From NCBI GenBank assembly GCA_015680685.1, contig MNCI01030840.1:1-64000 (forward strand): a DNA stretch of 64,000 nucleotides, read 5' to 3'. The notes under the pieces were generated by a model, which saw only the letters and a list, made by a program, of their open reading frames with translations, was not told the origin of the DNA and did not search any database. Of the stretch, positions 1 through 11,855 are shown piece after piece. Position 1 is the first letter of the stretch. Every line of letters starts with the position of its first letter. Position numbers and translations under genes: made by a program. This DNA comes from Gnetum montanum (lineage: Eukaryota; Streptophyta; Gnetopsida; Gnetales; Gnetaceae).

Positions 1-231
1 AAAAAACTTTTTCTCCATGACCCTACATTAGTTCTTTTCAACGTTTGAAAATAACAAAACAAAAAAAATCTAGAATATGAAAACAACAAGAATATATAAA
101 TATCTAAATAGAAAATTACAAGAGTTAACCGATTTCATGCATCTATTCACAAAATTTAAAACAAAATATTCTATTTACAACCCATAGAAAAACACAATCA
201 ATGATAATGCCAAATTTAAAAATTAACATCA
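1..231. other. AT-rich spacer after the antisense gene of element A
   Basis: This is AT-rich non-coding DNA matching 33,430-33,620 in element C; the shared stretch around acaagagttaacygattt is obvious by eye. It probably contains the 3' flank of the antisense gene. No reading frame of interest was seen. Confidence 0.6.
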
Positions 232-267
232 GGATCAGGAGGGGCTTCCCCCTCAAACTCCCCAGCA

Positions 268-3200
268 TCATGGATCAGGAGAAGCTATGGTGATTACCCT
301 CTTGGGAGATTCCATCTCTACCACAGTGTGCCTAGCAAAGGCATCAAATGAAGATCGCAAGCCTAAACCCTCTACAAACATCTCTAGCTGACGCTTCTCT
401 ATGGATATCTCCTTTAATGATTTCTTATAATGATACTTATGTGTCTTTTCATCTTGACCCCATTTCTGCACCTTAGAAGTGAAAGCTTTCCAATCCTGAC
501 ACTTGAGATTTAGCAAATCTATTTGTGCCTTACGCTCTGCTAACTCCCGAGTCATAGTTACTTGGCGATTCAATAAATTCCAATATCTATTATAAGTAAT
601 GTCAGAGGTCTTCCAAGAACGGTCACCCATCAACCTTGTCAAGGCAAACTCATAGTGTGACTTAAAGTCATCTCGTTCTACTGATAGCTTGGCAAGCTCT
701 TTTCCCCCTGCCTAAATTTGCAACCATAGTTTCTTGATGGAACACCTACAGGTCCAAAGAGACTTGGCATTCTGAACAACACATTCTGCCATCTCATCAT
801 AGATCTGTCTTAGCACTTGCTCAATCTTTGATGGTAGTGGAGGCAGACTATCAATACAAGTGGCTTCAGATGGATCCCACTTCAGTTTAGCCCCTATTCA
901 CATGAGAAGAATATACATTAGACATTGGACAGTAGAAATAGATGCAAAAATCGAAGGACTCAAAATGATTAAGGCATATGTACCTATTTCAGGATGAGCT
1001 TGATGGATGTGATCAACTACCTCATTGACGATACCAAGGACAAAATCCATTTTACTTGGCGTTTCAATCCAAGTAAATGGTTCATTCGTAGGAGATGGGC
1101 CAGCATCCACGATCATTTCCACTAGAGGCTTCATCATAGGTATTTCCAAACGAACATTGGGAATCATCCTGGTTTCAACCTATTTTCCTTGTAGTAGCAA
1201 AAATTTAAAGTAAAAACTTCGAATAATAGAAAGAACAATTCAAAAGTCAAATAAATATAATAAGGTGAACATACCAAAATCTCTGTCTTCTCCCCAATTT
1301 GGAGGATCACCAAGGTCTAACCTTCCTCTGAGGAAACCATCAAACATCTCGTCGACTCCATCTTGATCATCAATGTGACCCTTTTCTATGGTGTCTCCCT
1401 CCCACTATTTTGTTTCTTCCCTTAGATGTACAGGGACTTCCATCTCATCTTTGCCCATTTCATCCTCCCCATGTAAGTTTGTTGGGACCTCTTCCTCCTC
1501 AACAATCGATGCTAACCCCTTTCTTCTTACTTCAACAGTCGGCTCTGATGACATTCATAAGTTCAACATTAGCTTCGTAGAAATGGCTGGAAGAATTGAA
1601 TAAAGTAAAAATAATAATAATAATAATAACACAAGGATAAATTAGTGAATTAGGCTTGCTTACCCTATGCAAGCATTTTGAACCAGATACATTTCACCTT
1701 TGGTTCATCTACGGCTGGGGCAACCTCTCTAGAGCAATCACATTTTTGAAGTTTGGATTTTGCTTTTCCGATTGTTTCCTTGATTACTCGATCGACTCTC
1801 CTAGCAGTATAGGGCACACCATCTGGTTCCAACCCTACTTTGTCACACGTATGAATTGAATGACTAGATGATCCCTCCGTTGTAACAAAAACTGATTCGT
1901 CAATCCCCTCTGGAGCATCTTGAGATTTAGTCACCTCAAATAAGTGGCGAATCCACAGGCATGATAGTTGACCACGATCCTATAACATGTACTTGTCAGC
2001 CACGTGAACAACTAAAAATTTAGCTAGTTAGCGTAAGTAACTAGCGAAGAACACAAAGGTGAAATGGGACTGCACCTTAATGTTCAAATGCAACCTCACT
2101 ATCCCCCCATGGAAACCTGAAAGTAAAAACTGGGACCAATTATAACGTACCCTAGTCTCTAGAATCATGTGCATGATACGCATAGATTCTACCCCAAAAG
2201 TCTTTACTTGGGATAGGGACTTGGGAAGCACTCGTGCTCTAAACAGGGGATATAGCTCATTAACTTCAGTTACTTTTGATTTTCCCTACAGGGAATCCCT
2301 TAGCGCCCTTAAGAACACCCAACCAGTCCTCCAACTCACAAACAACATGGATCTCTTTCTATGCTCTATCCAAAATCACTCTAGCCCATCTGTCGGTACA
2401 CCAAAGAGGTCTGAAAAGAACTCCGTTGATAGATGGAAAACTACTTTAATTCCCTTGACACGAGTGCTATAGTAAGTAACAGCTTCATTGAAAGAATAAA
2501 TGATCACAATCACCTCGGTCATAGAGACATCAGGACTTAGGGCAGTAAATAACTCCATGAGGCCAGCATCACTCAAACAACTAATAATATGTGGCGGTGC
2601 CTTATCACGTAGCCATCGTTTTGCATTGACGATCTCCCTGAATTTCATGGCCAAGGTGCTCTTAGTTTGCCTAGTTATGATGGTGACTTCACCAGGGGGA
2701 CATCCACTATACGCACAGGATAACACCATGGAGTCAATATAACCAATGATGTAGCAAAACAAACAAACGTGAGGCGTCAAAAATACTATTACTTACCGTC
2801 AAATGATGGATTCAGATCATTAGAAGCCAAATCACCATCACGTGGGAAAACTGATCCACTACGAGACCAATCCCCATGTAGCCACTACTGAGCCTCACAT
2901 TGCACAAATGCCTTGGAGTATCGTTTATGAAAATGGACAATTTCACCCTTAGTCTGGGCTAACATGGCACCATGGAGAGTGGGATCCACCATGAGAGCCT
3001 CTAAGGTGGTATGAGCCAAAGTGAGTCCATCATCACCTATGCACTCTCCTTCTTTATCAAATTGAGGCCTGCAAAGAAATGACGGTCAAAACATAAACAA
3101 CTACATCAAAATAGAAATGATAAATTAAACAACCTTACCTTTCTACCCTGTACACCATTCCAGGAGGATTCTGGAACAAGGTGTGCACACGAGAGGCCAA

Positions 3201-4183
3201 GAATAAGGTTCTATTAATGTGGTAAGTGCCATGTGATAATAGGTCCCATATACACGACAATGGACGTGTAGATCTTGGCCCTTTAGAGGGACCATTCTCA
3301 ACCGTAAGCAATCCCTCATCAACGTCAACCATGAAAGCCATTATGCCATTTGAAGATCCTGGCAACATAGTCTCAAGGACACTTCGTGCCAATTGTTCAC
3401 TTAGGTGGGACCATATTACAACGTTGAACCTTTGTAAGATGAAGGCAAGGAACTCACTGACACCCGTTCTGAACCATACTCCATTTCGATCAATAGTCAT
3501 ATTAGGAACCGGTTCGTCAAAATTAATGGGCTCAAACCACGCTAGAACTCCAACAAGCTCCACCACTAGGAGGAAAGGCATGAAATCCTTACAAGTATTC
3601 AAGAACCAAGGTAAATAAGTTACGCAAAAATAAAGTTTCATGTTGAGGGCCAACACTTTGAAAAGTTATTTTAGTTCACGCTCAGCGTGCAAGCCCTTCA
3701 TGCTCAGCATACAGACCCTGCGTGCTGGAACTTTGGGGCATACAGACCCTGCACGCTGGAACTTTGGGGCATACAGACCATTGATGCTGGAACGCGAGTG
3801 TGTAAACCCCACAAGCTGAGTGTCTTAACCCCCCCTACACGCTAAACATGTAACCAAGATTTCTAGACACAAAACTCGCTGTATGCAAAGGGACAAATGT
3901 TGACACTGGCCTGCATGCTAACATCTATGCTACAGAAACAGGCCAGGCCTCACACAATATGCTGAAAATAGGAAAGAAAACTGAGCTTAAATTAACAGTA
4001 AGAAAAAATACAAATTTTGCAGAGGATCAGGGTCTACCGGCACATCGATCCAGACCATGATGAGATCATGGGTTTGGATAGGCACCGAAGCATCACCTCG
4101 CTCGCCTTGGCGAAGGTCAAGCTAGGCTCCTTCCTTCCCTGGTCTTTTGCTCGCTTACCCTTTCCCATCCCATCACGCTTCAT
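268..4183 (-). pseudogene. Antisense intron-containing accessory gene, copy A (HAD/FCP1-like N-terminus)
   Basis: This gene runs opposite to its host retroelement. By splice signals and alignment with copy C, the exons are 3,655-3,139, 3,068-2,797, 2,706-1,664, 1,586-1,275, 1,179-984 and 893-268. A tentative basic first exon is 4,183-4,038 (MKRDGMGKGKRAK, nuclear-signal-like). Introns are short with GT...AG ends. Exon 1 is fully open and resembles a plant HAD/FCP1-like phosphatase: LLVVELVGVLAW where DLDG(V/T)L is expected, then EFLAFILQRFNVVIWSHL, then TLFLASRVHTLFQNPP where an N-T-L-hydrophobic-DDSP...NPP motif is expected. The acidic residues of motif I (E for D) and motif IV (AS for DD) are lost, so catalysis is unlikely. 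Exon 3 has EFFSDLFGVPTDG and YNWSQFLLSG and a few stops. Exon 6 is Lys/Glu-rich and probably coiled coil. Compared with copy C the end is shortened: it stops at SPDP. The role is unknown. Confidence 0.7.
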
Positions 4184-4600
4184 TCAAGTTGAACCCTGCA
4201 TTCACGCTAAACCCTGCATGCTAGGATTTCAACCCTGCGTTCACGTTGAACTCTGCATACTGGGGTTTGGACCCTATGCACGCTGAAGATTTTTCCAAAG
4301 TGTACATGCTGAACTCTTTCTTTTAACTCATCATGCTCCAATCTATGCCACCCTTGTTGCCATCTTTGCATCGTATCTACGCCTTTCCCTGCCCATACCA
4401 CCCAATATTTTCCTCCGTGTTACGCTGCACTTAATTTTACGCTGATCGTAAATGCATGCTAAGCTTTGAGGTTCACGCTAGGATTGGGTCTAGGTTCACG
4501 CTGTTGCTGGTTACCATGTGTTTTACGCTTGCTACCATGTGTTTTATACATCTCCACGTGGCTCATGCTGCCTTACCCTCTAGGAAATCAGCATCTTGGG
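3676..4600. repeat. ACGC/GCGT dyad motif array upstream of antisense gene A
   Basis: The region is packed with short dyads such as cacgctcagcgtg (ACGCTNAGCGT core), many decayed to TG/CA forms such as catgctcagcat. The same flavour (cacgcccagcgtgtacgc) fills this element's LTR at 10,250-11,100. The array flanks and interleaves the tentative first exon of the antisense gene, so it probably overlaps its promoter or first intron. No other gene is visible here. Confidence 0.65.
3708..3800. repeat. 31-bp tandem repeat, three units
   Basis: Units start at 3,708, 3,739 and 3,770, each opening with catacagacc and containing gctggaac. The first two are nearly identical, with a gt/ac difference at a CpG position. 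The third is diverged. It lies inside the ACGC motif array. Confidence 0.8.
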
Positions 4601-4854
4601 TATTTTACTCAAAATAAAATAACAATAAACACAATGATTAGCCAAAATACAAATACATAGGAACAAAACTAGAGGTAAAGAAAAAGAATGTATAACTATG
4701 TACTGGGATAAACATTACCCACATACAATCTTCTCTTGCATAGCAACTCCTGTTGCCCAAACTAAACACCTTAGTGCATGTTCTTTGTCTTGCAGTCTCA
4801 CACTCAGTAATGATTACAAATCGTACAATCAATTAGAAGTCATAAATGAACAAC

Positions 4855-4950
4855 CGTTAGCCCGGTAAGGCCTTAAACTGCCGCAATCGGCCCGGTAAGG
4901 TCCTAAACTACCACCATTGGCTGGGTACGGCCTTAAACTATCGTGTAGCC
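4855..4950. repeat. TTAAACT minisatellite before pol A
   Basis: Three to four degenerate units have the core gcccggtaaggccttaaact. The motif is almost identical to the array at 37,755-37,965 in element C, which sits at the same place between antisense gene and pol. Between 4,600 and 4,855 I see no feature. Confidence 0.75.
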
Positions 4951-5062
4951 AAGTAAGATGATAAAACCAATTTTAACATACTTCGAGCAAATTTAAATAT
5001 TTGAATTAGTGTCATAAAAAAATAAACAAAACCCCCTTATTTTTGTTAATGTTACTTGGTAG

Positions 5063-8000
5063 GAGTAGGCATGGATAGCAAGTAACTATTCACACCACTA
5101 TTCATCAATGGACCGCATGGATCCATCCAACAGGAGATGATTAGAAACTCCATTGACTTAGACATGTCAACTTACGAAAACTCTGTGGCATTGACATAGG
5201 GAACAATAGAAAGCTTTCATACCATGACAAAATCACTAGATATTGAAGTCGATAATACCAATGAAGATCCATTAATTGAAACCCCCATCACTATGCCAAG
5301 CGGGGAAGTTAAGATACTAAAATTAAGTACTTTACTGGACCCGCAACTTTTCAATGACATAGAGAAAGTGTTAAAAAGAAACATCAAAGCATTCACTTGG
5401 TCTTACACTGACATGCCTAGGCTAGACCCTCGAATAGTCTAGCACAACATCATACTTGACCTGAAGTTAAGACCAGTGAAACAAAAAGCACGTAAGGTTA
5501 AGCCTAAATTAGCGTTGGCAGTTTGTAATGAGATCACCAAACTTTATTAAGATGGATTCATTCGGGCTATCGACTATGCCGACTAGGTATCCAACATGGT
5601 CATTGTCTCAAAGAAGAACGGGAGCATTCGCCTATGCATTGACTTTCGGGACCTCAACTTAGCGACCATAAAGGACGACTTCCCTCTACCTAGTATTGAT
5701 AAACTAGTTGACTCAACTACTAGGCATGCACTGTTATCTTTTATGGATGGCTTCTCGAGATACAATCAGATCGAAATTAACTCTAAACATCAACTCAGGA
5801 CAACCTTCATGATGCCATGGGGGACATTTTGTTACATGATGATGCCCTTCGGTTTAAAGAATTCTGGTGCTACATATCAGCAAGTGATGACCTTCATCTT
5901 TAGTGATTACATCCTTCACTCCCTCAATGATTACGTAGATGATATAGCTGTTAAATCGAAGACACAAGAGCAGCACATACAGGACTTAGACTTGGTACTC
6001 AAGCATTGTTTAAAATACGAGCTTAGACTGAACCCAAAGAAATGCGTCGTCGGGGTCAAATCAAGCAAAATGCTAGGATTCATAGTTTCAGAAGCAGGAA
6101 TTCAAGTAGCCCCCGATAAGGTAAAGGCTATTACAAACCTGCAACCGCCAAGAAACCTTACCAAACTTCAAGGTCTACAAGGTAGATTATAGTTTATTAG
6201 GCGCTTCATAGGAAAACTGACCGATAAGTTGAAACCCATGAATCATTTGCTATGCAAGAATGTACATTTTCAATGGACCCCACAATGCCAGGAAGCTTTT
6301 GACAATATCAAAATGGCACTGGCTTAATTACCGATAATTTATCCACCTCAAAATTATAAATCATTCTACATCTACCTTGCCACATTAGACTCATCAATCA
6401 CGTCTATGCTTTGCCAAAAACGAGATGATGGAACCAAAGTTCTTGTTTATTACTTAAGCCATGCATTAGTAGCCCATGAGAAGAAGTACAACAAGGTGGA
6501 GAGGTCATGTTTAGCCCTTATCTTTTCCTTAAATAAATGGTGACATTACCTCTTCCGCAACCAAGTCAATATAATCTGTAAGGATAATGTGCTTAGAGCC
6601 ATCACAGGCAACATTTACGAATCAAGTAAGATAGCTTGCTGGAAGGCCATGATAGCTGAGTTTGACCTACACTACATAGCGCAGTCATCAGTTAAGGGTC
6701 AAGCTATAGCAACTCAAATGATCGTATCACCAATGCATCATCAAGCAATAATAGAGCCAAAGTTCCCAAATGAAAATGTGAGTGCAATAGACATAGTGCC
6801 CGATGACTACGATGCCATTTTGAACTTTGATGGAGCATCCACCTCTCGAGGGGGAAGTTCTGCTGCCGTTATCACATATCCCTCTGGGGAGATCCAACCC
6901 TTTTCTTACCGATTTCACTTCCCTTGTACTAATAACATAGCAGAGTACGAAGGTCTCCTCAGAGGCCTTATGGCCACACAAGCTTCAAACATCACCCATC
7001 TCGTAGTCAAAGGTGACTCACAGTTAATCATAAACCAAGTCAAATATATTTACACATGCAAAGCATCCCATCTACAAGCCTACTGCAACTTGACGAAACA
7101 CCTGCTGAAATAGTTTATAAATATAGAATTACAACATGTGCCCAGAAATGATAATACCATCACATACGCACTAGCTACGTTAGCTCTAAACATCTCACCT
7201 GCTATGTTTCATGCGTTGCCTAGTTCCATCACGAGCTGTGACAAACCCATAACTGACATGCCAGATGAACTTTCCATTACATCCGTTAGCATGACACAGG
7301 CCGTAGAATGGTACGATGACATAAAAGAGTACCTTTTAGATGGTGAACTGCCTCAACATCTGACGAATGCATAGAAAGACGCGGTGCAAAAATGCTCTCG
7401 ACATTATACACTAGTAAGAGATACACTATGTCAAAGATCCTATGAGGGCATTTTATTGGTATGCATTAGTAGCACCGATGGTCAAACCATCATGGGCCAA
7501 GTTCATGAGGGACTCTACGAAGGGCACATAGCACCCAAAGAAATGGCAATCAAAATAAGATGTTTAGCGTACTATTGGCCACACATGCAGTATGATTGTT
7601 CCTCTAAGGTCAAAGCGTGTAATACGTGTCAAAAGCATAGTAATCTTATACATGTCCCACCCAATGAATTTCATACGGCTCAGATCACATGGCCTTTCCA
7701 AAAATGGGTGTTAGACATCATTGGACCAATAACTCCCATGTTGTCAGCAGGGCATAGCTTCATCATTACCGTAACTAAATACTTCACAAAATGGATAGAA
7801 GCCATTCCTCTTAGGAGGGCCGCATCGAAACAAGTATGCAACTTTATCCTGGAAAACATTGTGACCCAATTTGGCATTCCAATGACCATCATTACTGATA
7901 ACGGACCACAATTCAGCAGTGTCGAAACAAAAACATTTTGCGATAGCTTAGGCATTAAACATTCATTCTCATCTCCATATTACCCTTAGAGCCATGGACA

Positions 8001-8545
8001 AGCCAAAGCTACAAATAAGATAATCATCACAGTGCTCAAAAAGATGCTTACATAGAGAAAATGATGGTGGCATGAGTAGCTAGTTTACACGTTATGGGCT
8101 TATCACACGATGCATCGAACTTCCATAGGTAAAACACCATATAGCCTTGTTTATAGTTCGAAAGTTGTTTTACCTTTGGAGTTGCAGGTACCATCTTTAA
8201 GGATCACACTCATCAAACTCCTCGATGAGGGTCAAAACAATGACTTGCGCATTGTTGACTTGGACTCAGTGGAGGAGGAACGCACACGTGCACTTGATCA
8301 GATCGAGTGGTATCAGAAACAACAACAACAATGCCATCAACATGACATTCACAAGCGCCTGATCAAAGAAGGCGACCTCGTACTTAAGGCAGTACGTGAA
8401 CATGCAGATAAGTTTGTAGCCAACTTGGAAGGGCCATACTTGGTCACCAAAGTATGATAATGGAGCATTTAAACTAGTTGATATGAATGGTAATGATCTT
8501 CCTCATCCAACGAACCACCTATACCTCAAACCATTTCACGTCTAA
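5063..8545 (+). pseudogene. pol: Tat pol A: reverse transcriptase, RNase H, archaeal-type RNase H, integrase
   Basis: This codes for the replication enzymes of element A. A splice-acceptor-like sequence (ttacttggtag/gag) precedes the frame. Reverse transcriptase has IRLCIDFRDLN, LLSFMDGFS and the catalytic NDYVDDIA. The native RNase H has lost its acidic start (FYIYLATLDSS), as is usual for Tat. The second RNase H shows LNFDGAS, AEYE and GDS, but the last Asp is Tyr (TITYALATL). Integrase has an HHCC finger, LDIIGP, TDNGPQF and GQAKATNK, where the catalytic Glu became Lys. The whole frame is open in one phase up to about 8,457, broken only by about a dozen nonsense codons (mostly CAR to TAR, CGA to TGA), then one frameshift. 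It ends at LKPFHV. Confidence 0.9.
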
Positions 8546-8569
8546 ACATCTCAAGTACGTGCATGTCTT

Positions 8570-8870
8570 GGAATCATGATGGTAAACTGATACCACAACA
8601 TGTCTTGGAATCATGATGGTAAACTGACACAACACTTCATCCACAATGACAATAAACTAGCACTTGTCTAGCAAAACATTAAACTACCACAGTTTCATTC
8701 GCCAGAGTCTGCTAAGGCTATAAACTAGTTTGCCTCTCAACAGTCCACCAAGACTATAAACTAGCAATGTACCATTCGCTACGATGCTAAACTGGCAATG
8801 TCCAATGGGTTATCACATAAAAATAACCCATGACAGTCTGTTACAACTATAAACTCGTAGCTTCATCTCT
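8570..8870. repeat. TAAACT minisatellite after pol A
   Basis: Degenerate units of about 30-40 bp have the core (a/g)taaactagc or gataaactgac, for example ctaaggctataaactagttt. The array is collinear with 41,560-41,855 in element C and 18,640-18,945 in element B. The core is related to the arrays found before pol. Confidence 0.8.
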
Positions 8871-9070
8871 AGCCTCCCAATCTGTAGCTGCATTCAAACT
8901 TCATCAGAGCTGCTACCTCACTCATCATCAGTTGATCCTAACAACATTGCTTCCATTCATATTTAGTGTCTGAAATCTCATCTGGTGCCTTTTTTTCATC
9001 AATTTTTGTTCAACTCTAAACTCACTCACTCACTCATGGTTTTCTTATCTTCTTGAAGTTGTGTTTGCAG

Positions 9071-9121
9071 GATGACACTTAGAGGTGTTCGTACAAGAAC
9101 ACACTTTGTCACAGCAGCAAG
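9071..9121 (+). other. Putative 51-bp conserved mini-exon in the 3' region of A
   Basis: A pyrimidine-rich stretch and gtgtttgcag precede gatgacacttagaggtg. The block ends with agcaag followed by gta. The reading from its ATG is MTLRGVRTRTHFVTAAR. Element C has the same arrangement at 42,058-42,109 with its own acceptor and a gtgag donor. Function is unknown; it could be a 3' exon of a spliced sense transcript or the start of a lost small protein. Confidence 0.4.
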
Positions 9122-10007
9122 GTACCACATTGTTCCTAACACACGTAGTAAGGTTAATCAAGTCATTCCCTAGTACATTCTCATTTCCTGTTACATTTTC
9201 CATCTATTCCTCAACATACTCTACTCAGTTACACCCCTGACACACCCAGTGCACCCCAAAACATTGAGCACACCGTTGCACACTGCAACACTTTTAAGTA
9301 GTTGCAACACACAATATGACACCTAAGCATAAGTAAAAAATTAAAACAAAGCTCTTTACAAAAAATATATATAAAGAAATAAAAAAAAGAAACAAAATAA
9401 ATAAATAAAAAAGAAAACAAAAAAAGAACAAAAGAGCAAAGAGTAAAAAAGCCAAAAAGAAACACAAAAACCCTTGGCACTTTCCATACAAGCCCCAGGT
9501 AGGAAGGCAGTTATCTTGGAAGCAAATACTCATGTCTCAAATGCTCAAGTAACATCTCATTACGTGGCTTTGGTTCTCCACCAACAGGTTCCCTTTAACA
9601 CTAAACAGTGGCCCTGTTCCTCCAAAGAACGCAACACATCATCACATGGCTTTGGTTGTGCCAACAAGTCCTCTTGAACAATAAACAAGAGTCTTATTCT
9701 GCCAAAGGACGTACACCTCATGTCTTAGTTCCAAGTCTACTAGACAATGGCTATTGACAAAGATCAACATGACCCATATACACACTAGAGGATCCCTTTC
9801 ACCATGCACAATCCCTTGATCATTTCCCAATCCCCATAATTTCCATTTCCCTATCCAGCTACAAGCTTCATTTCCCCAATCCCATATACTACTGAACCCG
9901 GTGCGATAACGTCTGGCCAAGTGCCAAAGGACAATGTTTCTACCAAGCTACTTATGGTGTTTTGCACTTCTTTGTCAATGCTTCTCTGGTCGATTCCTCT
10001 AAGTGTC
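9122..10007 (+). other. 3' non-coding region of element A
   Basis: This region is collinear with 42,110-42,819 in element C. It holds an A-rich simple-sequence expansion at about 9,325-9,478 (runs of a and aaag, nearly absent at the matching place in C) and no credible gene. Minus-strand frames here are poly-Phe/Leu artefacts of the A-rich tract. Confidence 0.7.
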
Positions 10008-10023
10008 AACAAAGAGGGGCCAA
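10008..10023 (+). promoter_or_regulatory. Polypurine tract of element A
   Basis: The sequence acaaagaggggccaa lies immediately before the LTR start tgaaac. The same tract precedes the 3' LTRs of B (20,312) and C (42,835). It is the expected primer for plus-strand DNA synthesis. Confidence 0.85.
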
Positions 10024-11855
10024 TGAAACACCACAAAATTCTGAGCTTAGGGTTTCTCCAACAAGAATCGCACTAAGTTATAATGCTCCCCAACATGACT
10101 AAAGCTTGAGGACTTCACACACAACTTCGAACGGAGTTGAACTAAATAAGAAATGATTCCTTGGGATCCATAGAAGACTACAGTAGAATATAGCATCAAA
10201 ACTGGCAAACCTTGAGCTCAAAATACTTGTTTTTCACTAGGTATGCATCATGTACGTTGGCCTATGCACGCCCAACGCATGGCCCAGCGTGCAACAAAGT
10301 TTTAGCCTTAAAAAATCACCAAAATGGGCCAGAATCGAACGTCTAGACTCCCCATGACCTTCCTTAAGGTCCCAGGTAGGTCTCAAGTTCCTAACAATCA
10401 AATTTTGGGCACCAAATGGGTCATTTTGTTCCTACACACTGGCTCACACGCCCAACGTGTACGCCCAGCGTATGACTTCAAAGGTCACCCAAAACAAGTA
10501 CTTTAGAGAAATATTTTCACAAGACATCAACTCTCAGAGATAAGGAAATTGTTAGGAATCATCATGGGCTCAAGAAAATCAGGTTTTGACCTTGAAATCA
10601 TGCACTTTTGAGTTCACACGCTGAGCATGTACATCCTGCACGCCCAGCGTGTACGCCCAATGTGTGGCACCAACGATGAGGTTAAACAGGCACTTTCAGG
10701 AAATTTTTTGGCATGGCGTTGACCCTTGGGACATGTACATCTAGTCCACTTCATCATAAGCCTTAGAAAATTACATTTTGAGCTTCAAAAGTATCATTTT
10801 TGGCCTCACACACTAGCCTATACACCCAGTGTGTATGCCCAGTGTGTCCGCCCAGTGTGCAGCACAGCATACACCAGTTGAAACCTCCCAAAACTGTGTC
10901 AGATCAAGTCTAAATGAACTAAAAATCCACAAGTAGCATCCTCATGACACCAAACCTCAAATCCAAGGGCCAAGTTCAATATTTCCTGTTGTCACAGTAG
11001 TGTTCGTTTGTAAAATTGAATTCTTTTGTTTTGGTCAAGTCTGTACACTGAGTTCACACACCCAGCGTCTACATGCTAGCATGCAGCATGCTGCACAGTT
11101 GTAATATTCTTTGCACTTGGGAAACATAGCCACATGTCATCCAACCTGAAATTCTCTNCATGGAGTGTACTATCTGAAATTGTCGGTGTAGGGCTGGAAT
11201 GGGACAAGTACTGCAGGATCTACAGACAAGTACAGAAGACTCTACCTTTGCTTGAGGGTGAGCTAGAACTGATGAAGGTAAAGTACCTTANAAGATCATA
11301 TAAAGATCCTAATTTTTGACTAAATTAGGGTTGGCAAAATTGATCATTTTCACACATAGAGCATGGGAGTACAGATCTCACACATTAGACATACACACTC
11401 CATGCTGATCATACAACCTTCACATTGAGCCTGCAGTCCAAACCAGCACACCATCATCCCTCCACATCCACCAGGGCTCTTCACCCACCTTGTGTCAAAT
11501 CCACAACTGCATTCAAACCGGTGCATTGTAATCTTCATTTTGCAATAAAGTTGCTTCATTTCCAATCAAGATTTGTTACAGTTTTCATTTATCTCTTGTT
11601 TACTTTTTACTTATATTCCTGCACATTTATACTTTGGTTTACGTTTATTACGCTATTTACAAATAACCCAGTGTATTGCATATTGACATACATTTGGGGA
11701 AATCCTTGTCTGATCCGCAAGGAGACCACCCAAGGTACTTTACCTTCATCAGTTCTAGCTCACCCTCAAGCAAAGGTAGAGTCTTCTGTACTTGTCTGTA
11801 GATCCTGCAGTACTTGTCCCATTCCAGCCCTACACCGACAATTTCAGATAGTACA
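10024..11855 (+). repeat. 3' LTR of element A
   Basis: The LTR starts tgaaacaccacaaaattc, as in C, and ends gatagtaca, matching the gacggtaca end of C's 5' LTR. A TATAAA box is at 11,299-11,304 and AATAAA at 11,544-11,549. The U3 region carries cacgcccagcgtgtacgcc-type dyad motifs at about 10,250-11,100. It contains an inverted 131-bp segment bounded by Ns (11,159-11,289), so the true length is shorter. No partner LTR is in the window. Confidence 0.85.
11159..11289. repeat. 131-bp inverted duplicate bounded by single Ns (probable assembly artefact)
   Basis: Single Ns stand at 11,158 and 11,291. The sequence between them is, as far as I can read, an exact reverse complement of 11,732-11,862 at the end of the same LTR, including seven bases beyond the LTR end. 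Exact identity in such decayed DNA and the N boundaries suggest a misplaced, flipped gap-fill contig rather than biology. Confidence 0.8.

Larger units (their letters stand above)
1..11855 (+). mobile_element. Ty3/gypsy Tat-type retrotransposon A, 3' two thirds
   Basis: This is the 3' part of a long gypsy element whose LTR, gag and protease lie before the window. In order it holds an antisense accessory gene, a minisatellite, reverse transcriptase to integrase, a second minisatellite, a 3' non-coding region, a polypurine tract and the 3' LTR. The layout matches complete element C module by module. The second RNase H with an FDGAS and AEYE signature places it in the Tat lineage. It is inserted in the antisense gene of element B, because B's exon resumes at 11,856. 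The 5' LTR and left target duplication are outside the window. Confidence 0.85.

Noticed and set aside
3226-3618. 130-codon plus-strand frame
   Set aside because: It is the exact complement of antisense exon 1, whose minus-strand reading aligns with copies B and C; the plus reading does not.
9229-9533. Minus-strand frames rich in Phe and Leu, resembling membrane proteins
   Set aside because: They come from an A-rich simple-sequence tract absent at the matching place in element C.
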